Origin: CAYMZZ01 sp044463125
Lineage (GTDB): Bacteria; Bacteroidota; Bacteroidia; Chitinophagales; Chitinophagaceae
DNA: 64,000 nucleotides
Assembly: GCA_044463125.1 (NCBI GenBank)
Contig: JBIQMS010000011.1
Coordinates: forward strand, 27,873 to 91,872
Reading direction: 5' to 3'
The notes below the pieces were generated by a model. That model ran no database searches. It saw only the letters and a list, made by a program, of their open reading frames with translations, and was not told the DNA's origin. The position numbers were made by a program, and so were the translations under genes. Shown here piece after piece: positions 17,736 to 24,938 of this stretch (within the stretch, counting starts at the first letter, position 1; each line of letters opens with the position of its first letter).

Positions 17736-19172
17736 ATGAACGAAAAACCCATTCAAACCCTGCGCACGCCGGCGCAGTTGCACGGAACGGCCTCCGAGCA
17801 GCCCATCATTATCGGCCTCGACATAGGTACTACCAAGATTGCCGTGATTGCAGGCCGTAAAAACGAATTCGGAAAACTGGAAATCCTTGGATTTGGTAAG
17901 GCCAATTCCAACGGAGTGAAGCATGGGCAGGTGTTGAATATCGATGAAACCATCAAAGCAATTCGCACCGCGCTCGACAATTGCTTTGCCTCCAATCCCA
18001 ATCTCGATATCCGGGAAGTGTATGTGGGCATTGCGGGCCATCATATCAAGAGCTTGCAAACGCGTGGCGATATTGTAAGGCAGGCCACCGATAACGAAAT
18101 ATCGCAGAAGGAAATTGATCAGCTCATCGCCGATCAGTACAAAACCTATATCCCCGCGGGCGATCAGATAATCGATGTGATTCCCCAGGAGTTTACGGTA
18201 GATAATTTTCAGAATATCCCGAACCCGATTGGTTATGGCGGTGTAAAAGTGGGAGCCAATTTCCACATCATCACCGGTGACAAAAACGCGATCCGCAATA
18301 TCAACCGCAGTGTGGAGAAAGCGGGTTTGCACACCAAGGACCTGGTACTGCAGCCCCTGGCCAGCTCTTCGGCCGTAATGGCGCAGGAAGACCTGGAAGC
18401 GGGTGTGGCCATTGTGGATATTGGCGGCGGCACCACCGACCTGGCAGTATTCTATGAAGGTATTCTGAAACACACAGCGGTGATTCCGTTTGCCGGTGAG
18501 AATATCACCAACGACATCAAGACCGGGCTCGGCGTTTTGAAAACACAGGCAGAGCAAATGAAAGTGCAGTTTGGCAGTGCCCTGGCCAATGAAACCAAAT
18601 CGAATGCCTATATCACCATTCCCGGCTTGCGCGGTATGCCCGCCAAAGAAATCAGTGTGAAAAACCTGGCTGGCATTATCCAGGCCAGAATGAGTGAGAT
18701 ACTCGATTTCGTGACCTATCACCTCAAGCAGGTTGGTCTTGATAACCGCTGCCTCAATGGTGGAGTGGTACTTACCGGTGGTGGTTCGCAATTACGTCAC
18801 CTTATTCAGTTAACAGAATATGTTACCGGTTTGCCCGCCAGAATTGGTTTCCCCAACGAGCACCTGGCCGCCGGACATATTGAGGAACTGGCAAGGCCGA
18901 CTTACTCTACCTGCATCGGCCTCATCCTGAAAGGTTATGACGATTATGAACATAACCGTAAGCAGTTTGAAACCGAGTACCGTAAGGTGGATGTACCCGA
19001 GAATTTACGTCAGGCGGAAAAAGAAGAAGTGCTGGTTGCCGATGATGAAGAAATGATGGAGGAAGAAGTGCAGAAAGTAACCCGGCAGCGCCGCAGCCTG
19101 AATAATTTCTGGGGCAAATTCAAAGACGGAATTATTGATTTGTTTAAAGAGGAGGAGGATAAGAAGTTGTGA
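17736..19172 (+). CDS. ftsA: Cell division protein FtsA
   Basis: FtsA is an actin-like ATPase that tethers FtsZ to the membrane. The 478-residue protein has the phosphate-1 motif IIGLDIGTTKIAVIAG (about residues 24-39), the 1C subdomain (REVYVGIAGHHIKS), the phosphate-2 motif VAIVDIGGGTTDLAVF and the adenosine motif GGVVLTGGGSQLRHL. An acidic linker leads to a C-terminal amphipathic helix (FWGKFKDGIIDLFKEEEDKK), the membrane-targeting sequence. The TGA stop lies within the first unit of a GTGAGnn heptamer array. Confidence 0.97.
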   Translation: MNEKPIQTLRTPAQLHGTASEQPIIIGLDIGTTKIAVIAGRKNEFGKLEILGFGKANSNGVKHGQVLNIDETIKAIRTALDNCFASNPNLDIREVYVGIAGHHIKSLQTRGDIVRQATDNEISQKEIDQLIADQYKTYIPAGDQIIDVIPQEFTVDNFQNIPNPIGYGGVKVGANFHIITGDKNAIRNINRSVEKAGLHTKDLVLQPLASSSAVMAQEDLEAGVAIVDIGGGTTDLAVFYEGILKHTAVIPFAGENITNDIKTGLGVLKTQAEQMKVQFGSALANETKSNAYITIPGLRGMPAKEISVKNLAGIIQARMSEILDFVTYHLKQVGLDNRCLNGGVVLTGGGSQLRHLIQLTEYVTGLPARIGFPNEHLAAGHIEELARPTYSTCIGLILKGYDDYEHNRKQFETEYRKVDVPENLRQAEKEEVLVADDEEMMEEEVQKVTRQRRSLNNFWGKFKDGIIDLFKEEEDKKL

Positions 19173-19230
19173 GACGTGAGGCGTGAGTAGTAAGCGTGAA
19201 TCGTGAGGCGTGAGTCGTGAGTCGTGAGTA
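19169..19230. repeat. GTGAGnn heptamer array overlapping the ftsA stop codon
   Basis: About nine units of period 7 (GTGAGAC, GTGAGGC, GTGAGTA, a 6-bp variant, GTGAATC, GTGAGGC, GTGAGTC twice, GTGAGTA). The TGA stop of ftsA at 19170-19172 lies in the first unit. Confidence 0.85.
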
Positions 19231-19273
19231 GGAGTCTATCTATTTAGATTGTTATTTTTTTATTGGGCTTAGA

Positions 19274-19330
19274 ACTTACAACTCAAAACTTACAACTTTA
19301 AACTTTAAACCTTAAACTTTCAACTTTCAA
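19274..19330. repeat. ACTTnnA heptamer array upstream of ftsZ
   Basis: Eight uninterrupted 7-bp units (ACTTACA, ACTCAAA, ACTTACA, ACTTTAA twice, ACCTTAA, ACTTTCA twice) end 20 nt before the ftsZ ATG. The array would be part of the ftsZ leader. Confidence 0.85.
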
Positions 19331-19350
19331 CAACACAAAACCCAACGAAC

Positions 19351-21330
19351 ATGATACATTTTGATTTGCCCAAAGAGAAATCATCTATCATCAAAGTGAT
19401 TGGTGTAGGCGGTGGTGGTGGCAATGCTGTCAACCACATGCATGAGCAGAATATTGAGGGCGTCAATTTCATTATTTGTAATACGGATGCGCAGGCTTTG
19501 GCCAAAAGCGGAATACCGAACCGTGTGCAGCTCGGTCCCCATCTAACCCAGGGCCTCGGTGCCGGCGCCAATCCCGAGATTGGTCGTCAGGCCACGGAAG
19601 AATCGCTGGAAGAAATCAAGCGCATTCTGGAAGTGAATACCAAGATGGCTTTTATCACGGCAGGCATGGGCGGTGGTACCGGTACCGGTGGCGCGCCAAT
19701 CATCGCCAAAATTTGTAAAGACCTGGGTATTCTGACTGTGGGGATCGTAACCACGCCCTTCACCTACGAAGGCCGCAAACGGCAGTTGCAGGCGGAAGAA
19801 GGTATCAAGAACCTAAAGGGATATGTGGATACGCTGCTGGTGATCAGCAACGACAAGTTGCGGCATCAGTTTGGAAACCTCAAAATGCGTGAGGCATTTG
19901 AAAGAGCCGATAACGTGTTGGCTACAGCGGCCAAGTGTATCACTGATGTTATCAACAGCACCGGCCAGATCAATGTGGACTTTGCGGATGTATGCACCGT
20001 GATGCGCAATGGTGGCGTGGCGATCCTGGGTAGTGCGGCTGTGGCGGGAGAAAATCGCGCGCACAAAGCCATTGAAGAAGCTATGAACTCGCCCCTGCTC
20101 AATGACAGCGATATCCGTGGCGCCAAATGGATTCTCATCAATATCAATTCCGCCGAAGGCGAAACCGAGTTCACCATGGATGAGGTGGAAGTGATTCAGA
20201 GTTACCTGCTCAGCCGTGCTGGCGAAGGCACTGATGTGATTATGGGACTGGGTTACGATAATACGCTGGGCGAAAAGATCGGCATTACCCTCATCGCCAC
20301 CGGATTTGAATACAAGGATCCTTTTGACGCGGTGAAGCAGGTAAAAACAGAGAAGCCTGATAAGGAAGAAAAGATAGTGATGGTGCTGGGTGATCCCTCG
20401 AAAGAGGAAGCGAAGCAGGCGGAAGCAAAAGTGGAGGAAGCTCCGGCAGCAAATAATAGTGCTGCGCCCATTGCCGATGAGCTCGCGCCAAGATTGGTAG
20501 AAGAGTTGCCTGTTGCCGATGCGCCCATGCCGGGAATGCAGGATATATACCATACGGATTATATCCGGGAAGAGGAACCTGTCATGCTGTTCTCGCTGGG
20601 AGAGGATAAAAAGGGTATAGAAAAAATACCAGGTAATTCTACGAAGGAAAATGAGGAAAATACTGTTGATAAGTTGTGGCTGAAATCTTCAGATGATATG
20701 TTACATTCGACAACGCAAGCCCAATCCACTCGTCCTTCTGAAGCCGCGTCTCCATCTCCTTTCAGGAAACCAGAAGAAAGCAGAAATTCCAACGCATCGC
20801 AAGATAAAAGCCCGAACCGGCCAGCGGCCGCGGGAGGGTATCTGGCCAGACCGTCCAATATCTACGCAGAATCGAAAGCAGAGGCTTCTGCCTCCAAACC
20901 TTCTGCTGAAGAGCCGGTTCCTTCGCCACAGGTTGCCGCACCGGCTGATGATGACATCAGCGACATGCAAATGCAACTGGTAGAAAGGGATGACATTCCG
21001 GCGGCGGATATGCCGTTGGCCCATCATGCTCAACCACCTTTAGCCACCACGGTTGAGGACCCCGCCATGCGGGACGAAGCCGAAGAGCAAAAACGTAGGG
21101 CGGCCGAACGACTGCACAAGTTGCGCAACTTGTCATTCAATGTTAACGGCGCAGACCCGAATAATGAGTTTGAGACAGTGCCGGCCTATATCCGCCGCAA
21201 TATGGAATTGTATAACCAGGCCAGCCCGGTAGAACAATTCTATAGCAATTACGAGGTAAGAAAAGACGAGAAGAATCAAACACAGATCAGCACGCTGAAT
21301 ACCTTTTTGGACGGGCAAAAACCCGACTAA
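19351..21330 (+). CDS. ftsZ: Cell division protein FtsZ with long C-terminal extension
   Basis: A tubulin-like GTPase that forms the Z ring. It is 659 residues long against about 380 in E. coli. The GTPase core (about 1-325) shows VIGVGGGGGNAVNHM, the tubulin signature GGGTGTG (residues 107-113) and the T7 loop region around NVDFADVCTVM. About 280 residues of low-complexity linker rich in Ala, Pro, Glu and Ser follow. The conserved C-terminal peptide that binds FtsA is recognisable as VPAYIRRN near residue 610. About 40 further residues follow it, so it is not terminal. Long linkers are usual in Bacteroidetes. Two terminators follow the gene. Confidence 0.97.
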   Translation: MIHFDLPKEKSSIIKVIGVGGGGGNAVNHMHEQNIEGVNFIICNTDAQALAKSGIPNRVQLGPHLTQGLGAGANPEIGRQATEESLEEIKRILEVNTKMAFITAGMGGGTGTGGAPIIAKICKDLGILTVGIVTTPFTYEGRKRQLQAEEGIKNLKGYVDTLLVISNDKLRHQFGNLKMREAFERADNVLATAAKCITDVINSTGQINVDFADVCTVMRNGGVAILGSAAVAGENRAHKAIEEAMNSPLLNDSDIRGAKWILININSAEGETEFTMDEVEVIQSYLLSRAGEGTDVIMGLGYDNTLGEKIGITLIATGFEYKDPFDAVKQVKTEKPDKEEKIVMVLGDPSKEEAKQAEAKVEEAPAANNSAAPIADELAPRLVEELPVADAPMPGMQDIYHTDYIREEEPVMLFSLGEDKKGIEKIPGNSTKENEENTVDKLWLKSSDDMLHSTTQAQSTRPSEAASPSPFRKPEESRNSNASQDKSPNRPAAAGGYLARPSNIYAESKAEASASKPSAEEPVPSPQVAAPADDDISDMQMQLVERDDIPAADMPLAHHAQPPLATTVEDPAMRDEAEEQKRRAAERLHKLRNLSFNVNGADPNNEFETVPAYIRRNMELYNQASPVEQFYSNYEVRKDEKNQTQISTLNTFLDGQKPD

Positions 21331-21331
21331 A

Positions 21332-21357
21332 CCCCTGCCCCGTGCAGGGGCTTTTTC
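21332..21357 (+). terminator. Rho-independent terminator of ftsZ
   Basis: A 7-bp GC stem (CCCCTGC, 21332-21338, with GCAGGGG, 21344-21350) with a 5-nt loop, then CTTTTT. It starts one base after the ftsZ stop. Confidence 0.85.
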
Positions 21358-21399
21358 GTTCCAATGAAGCCTTGCTAAACGGCCGTGTTTTTAGTTGTT

Positions 21400-21426
21400 C
21401 CCCGGTGTTCGCACCGGGGTTTTTTT
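21400..21426 (+). terminator. Second terminator after the dcw cluster
   Basis: An 8-bp stem (CCCCGGTG, 21400-21407, with CACCGGGG, 21412-21419) around a TTCG tetraloop, followed by seven T. It backs up the first terminator and separates ftsZ from the convergent ABC permease gene. Confidence 0.88.
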
Positions 21427-21428
21427 AT

Positions 21429-22229
21429 CTACAGGTCGTCGTATTTGTATTTCCTCACGGTAAGCCAGATATAGAGGCTACTGAAGGCTAATGTTGCTAT
21501 CAACATCACCGACTGTGCGGGCATATTGGTCATCAGCTTTTCCATATTGGGAAAAATGATCAGTGAATCGGCCGACTGTAAGGGCAGGAAATATCCCAAC
21601 TGGGGATGTATTTTGCCAAACAGCCACCAAAGCAACCATTCGAGGATTAGGCCATAGGAGAAAAATACAATGATGGCGATACCACTGCGACGGAAAAGCG
21701 TTGCCAGCAGCAGGGCAAACATCAGGTACACAAAACTCTGGATAAAGCAGTAGACCAGGTAGTATGCCCCACCGAAGTCAATGGCGGTATCCGTTACCTG
21801 AAACATGATCAGTGTGGCCACCAGGTTCATCAGCGTAATCACCAGCGACATCGCCAGAATCAAACCAATCTTGGTATAGATAAAGGTTTCCCGCTTCCAG
21901 CCATCAATAATATTCTGGCGGTGCGTTTTAAAGTTCACTTCATTGATGAAGAGGTTGATGATGATCATGCCCGGCAGGTATAGAAGAAAACTGGTCCAGA
22001 ACATAACGGTGCGCCAGATATTGGATGACGTGAACAGATTCAGCATATCATTGGCTTCCGACGACTGGCCATTGGTCATAGCCCTTTGAATTTCGCCCAG
22101 CACCTGCATGTAGATATAGTAGAAGATATAGATGATCACAATAATGCCCAGGAGATAGAGAATTGAGAATACCTGGAACACCCGGTAGTGGCGGATTTTC
22201 ATCCATTCGATCTGAAGATTGCGTAGCAT
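21429..22229 (-). CDS. ABC transporter permease (ABC-2 type)
   Basis: A 266-residue membrane protein with about six hydrophobic helices. It starts cytoplasmically (MLRNLQIEWMKIRHYR), and the first helix is around VFSILYLLGIIVIIYIFYYIYM. A NIIDGWKRETFIYTKIG stretch between helices 2 and 3 resembles the coupling helix region of ABC-2 permeases. The ATP-binding partner is directly upstream on the same strand (24-bp gap), so the two form one exporter. The substrate is not readable from sequence. Such pairs in Bacteroidetes are annotated variously as export of small molecules, lantibiotic immunity or Nos-type proteins. Confidence 0.82.
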   Translation of the reverse strand: MLRNLQIEWMKIRHYRVFQVFSILYLLGIIVIIYIFYYIYMQVLGEIQRAMTNGQSSEANDMLNLFTSSNIWRTVMFWTSFLLYLPGMIIINLFINEVNFKTHRQNIIDGWKRETFIYTKIGLILAMSLVITLMNLVATLIMFQVTDTAIDFGGAYYLVYCFIQSFVYLMFALLLATLFRRSGIAIIVFFSYGLILEWLLWWLFGKIHPQLGYFLPLQSADSLIIFPNMEKLMTNMPAQSVMLIATLAFSSLYIWLTVRKYKYDDL

Positions 22230-22253
22230 ATAATGAGTTTGAATAGTTAGAGT

Positions 22254-23180
22254 TTAGCGGTCGCTGGTATTGCCGGTGATTTCCAAAAATCTTTTCTCGA
22301 GCGTTTTGCGTTTCAGGCTGAGATGATTCAATACAATGCCTTTGTCGAAACAGAAACGGTTGAGTTCAGTCGCGTTCAGGTCGGCTGTGCAGGTTACGGT
22401 GAGTATATTGTCGTGGCCGGCAATACTCTGCACTCCGGTTAGTGTTTCGAGGCTTTGGCGCAGGAGCTCCATATTTTCCGCAGCCAGATCCACTTCTATC
22501 AGGGCAGCCTCAGTGCTTTCAGGAGTATGATCTAATACCCCTGCCACCGTGCCGGAGGTTTTTAGAATGCCTTTCTGAATGATGGCCACATGCGTACACA
22601 CACGTTCCACTTCGTCGAGAATATGGCTGGCCATGATGATGGTTTTTCCATCGCGGTTCAGCTTTCGAATCAGTTCCCTGATCTCCGCGATACCGGCGGG
22701 GTCCAAACCATTGGTGGGCTCGTCAAACACCATAATATCCGGATCACCAAGCAGGGTGGAAGCAATCGCCAGTCTTTGCTTCATCCCGAGCGAATAGGTG
22801 CTGAATTTGGAATCTTTTCGGGCGGTCAGGTTTACGATATCCAGCACCCTGGGTATATCTTCCTTTCCCCGCTGTTTGATGGCCGCCGCTATTTCCAGGT
22901 TTTGCTGGCCGGTGAGATAATGGTAGAAATTCGGCGTTTCCAGCAGCGTGCCTATCAGCCTGCGCTGCTCATGACTACCGGGTTGACCATTCCAGAGAAA
23001 ATTGCCGGAACTGGCTTTCAGGATATCCATAACGATACCCAGCAGGGTGGTTTTGCCACTGCCATTGGGACCAAGGATACCATATACGCTACCACGAGGC
23101 ACATCGAAAGATACTTCTTTCAGTGCCTGTACCTGGCCGTAGTTTTTAGAGAGGTTTTGAATGGAGAGAACGGGGTGCAT
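22254..23180 (-). CDS. ABC transporter ATP-binding protein
   Basis: A 308-residue ABC ATPase that powers the permease encoded next to it. Walker A is GPNGSGKTT (about residues 38-46), the signature is YSLGMKQRL, Walker B is IMVFDEPTNGLDP, and the switch histidine is in IIMASHILDEVERV. The C-terminal region of about 80 residues beyond the nucleotide-binding domain (from about 225) is the DUF4162-like accessory domain common in Bacteroidetes exporters. The start at 23180 is preceded by a spacer without a recognised promoter. Confidence 0.93.
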   Translation of the reverse strand: MHPVLSIQNLSKNYGQVQALKEVSFDVPRGSVYGILGPNGSGKTTLLGIVMDILKASSGNFLWNGQPGSHEQRRLIGTLLETPNFYHYLTGQQNLEIAAAIKQRGKEDIPRVLDIVNLTARKDSKFSTYSLGMKQRLAIASTLLGDPDIMVFDEPTNGLDPAGIAEIRELIRKLNRDGKTIIMASHILDEVERVCTHVAIIQKGILKTSGTVAGVLDHTPESTEAALIEVDLAAENMELLRQSLETLTGVQSIAGHDNILTVTCTADLNATELNRFCFDKGIVLNHLSLKRKTLEKRFLEITGNTSDR

Positions 23181-23294
23181 GGAAGAGAATAATTTGGGGA
23201 TTTATCCTTTTGTGCTTGATGTATGGGTTAGACGCCGGCTTTGGTTTTCAGGTTACAGGTTTCAATTATCAATTTTCTATCTTCTATCTTGAAA

Positions 23295-24698
23295 TTATTC
23301 AAGTTTCTGTTCAAGTATTTTGGACACGGATGCCAGGTACTTGGAAGGAATAAAATAATCAAAAGCACGACGGTCCATATCATTTCTAACTTTGGCAATA
23401 ACAGGTTCGCTGTTTTGCAGTAGGTAATTGAGTTTTCGATTGATAGATGTGATTGTATCGCTTCTCATTTTTTTCTGGTGATCATTACCGCGTTTGCTTA
23501 TTCCAAGAGTTTTATTGATGATTTCAATTTCTGTTAATTTTCCTTTTAGAGAGTCATTGAGAATTGATTGCACGAGTTGGATTTCATTAGGTTGTAGAAT
23601 TTGTATGCTGGGTATATCCTCGTCTGGCTTCTCGCTGGTCTGATTGGTGGATACTTTAAGAGACCGATTTCTTTTTTGTTTTTTAAAGCCATAACGCCAA
23701 AGAGCGAAACAGGCGATACAAAAAAAGAGTATTCCGGCCATTTTCGCGTAATTAGCAATATGGATTGTATTCGATGAAAAAACCTTATCATCGGTGCTTA
23801 ATAAATCGCTATCGTGAATAATAAAACTATCTACTTGATTACTATTGGGGTTTAAGGCATATAGCGTAGAATCAGAAAAAATAAAACGTCGACTGAGGAT
23901 ATGTGGTGCAAGGGACTGAACAATTTCTTTAGCCTTTGAATCCTTAAAGTAACGGATTTGGTTTCGACTGAAGTCAATGATTGTGAATCTGTTTCCAATT
24001 ACGGCTAACTGCCCGAATGGTGTATTGCAAAGATGCTCAAATAAATTGAGCCTCTCACGTAAAAGTTTACTAAGAGTGCCAACTTTCTTCCATTGTCTCA
24101 GGTTTAAATCTAATTCGTTGACAGAAAAGTCAATATTCGATTCCGGTTCTGTACCAGAGAGAATAGCTTCATTTCTGTTGAACGAGTAGCCTAAATAGAC
24201 CTTACCATTGGCTTCATCAAACCAAAGTATGGAGCGTTTATGGTCCCAAAGAAGAGGAATTTCTCGGTTGAGCTTGAGTATATCCCATTGAAGGGTTTTT
24301 TCTACAAATACCCGCAACTGTCCGTTGGTCCGCCAAAAGCCATATCCCCCTAATGAGTACAGACTGTCTCGATAAGAAAAGTTGAAACTCCCGATATTAT
24401 AGCCATAATGCCGAGTCGTATCAACACGCTCGAAATGGGTACGGTCTTCTTCGCTAAGTCGGTAGACTCTACCACTTCCCATTATGCTCACATAATGGGT
24501 GTTTTTCCATTTTATTAAGAGTTGGGGTGCTTCATTGAATGGATAAATTTCCCGTACAAAATAATCAGCTTCAAATACAACAGGAGAACCACCCTCTTTA
24601 ATATTCCAAAGGGCAGCGTGCCATGCCTGAGGTTCCTGAGCAAGAATAGGCAATCGAACTAAATGGATCAATATGTATACAAGAAAATGTTTCAGCAT
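23295..24698 (-). CDS. Membrane-anchored regulator-like protein, unknown family
   Basis: I do not recognise a named family. Residues 1-20 look like a signal peptide (LVYILIHLVRLPILAQ). Residues 21-310 form an extracytoplasmic domain of short beta strands with Trp/Tyr-rich repeats, possibly a propeller. One membrane helix lies near 315-334 (MAGILFFCIACFALWRYGF). The cytoplasmic tail of about 129 residues is basic and helical. It contains EIEIINKTLGIS followed by a basic helix (DHQKKMRSDTITSINRKL), which resembles a helix-turn-helix. The layout suggests a one-component sensor acting across the inner membrane on DNA; that is inference. It is divergent from the 986-residue surface protein gene and base composition is AT-rich. 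Confidence 0.6.
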   Translation of the reverse strand: MLKHFLVYILIHLVRLPILAQEPQAWHAALWNIKEGGSPVVFEADYFVREIYPFNEAPQLLIKWKNTHYVSIMGSGRVYRLSEEDRTHFERVDTTRHYGYNIGSFNFSYRDSLYSLGGYGFWRTNGQLRVFVEKTLQWDILKLNREIPLLWDHKRSILWFDEANGKVYLGYSFNRNEAILSGTEPESNIDFSVNELDLNLRQWKKVGTLSKLLRERLNLFEHLCNTPFGQLAVIGNRFTIIDFSRNQIRYFKDSKAKEIVQSLAPHILSRRFIFSDSTLYALNPNSNQVDSFIIHDSDLLSTDDKVFSSNTIHIANYAKMAGILFFCIACFALWRYGFKKQKRNRSLKVSTNQTSEKPDEDIPSIQILQPNEIQLVQSILNDSLKGKLTEIEIINKTLGISKRGNDHQKKMRSDTITSINRKLNYLLQNSEPVIAKVRNDMDRRAFDYFIPSKYLASVSKILEQKLE

Positions 24699-24938
24699 TT
24701 GCGGCTACTGTCAAAAAGGATATGAATTTTTTTTCCATATCCGTTGGTAAAAGTAATATTTAGTAAGTTACTAATGTATAAAAATGTTGGTAATTAATTT
24801 TTTACAGGTGCAACTTATATTTATGGTAATTACCATTTCTTATACCAGTAATTCGACCAGTTTCCATATTTAATATCATGAGCAATATACATTTAGTACG
24901 GATATTATGAATTTAGAACTTTCAAAATTTGAAAGGTT

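Noticed and set aside
17625..18791. 388-codon frame opposite ftsA
   Set aside because: Shadow of ftsA; no motif and it overlaps both ftsQ and ftsA.
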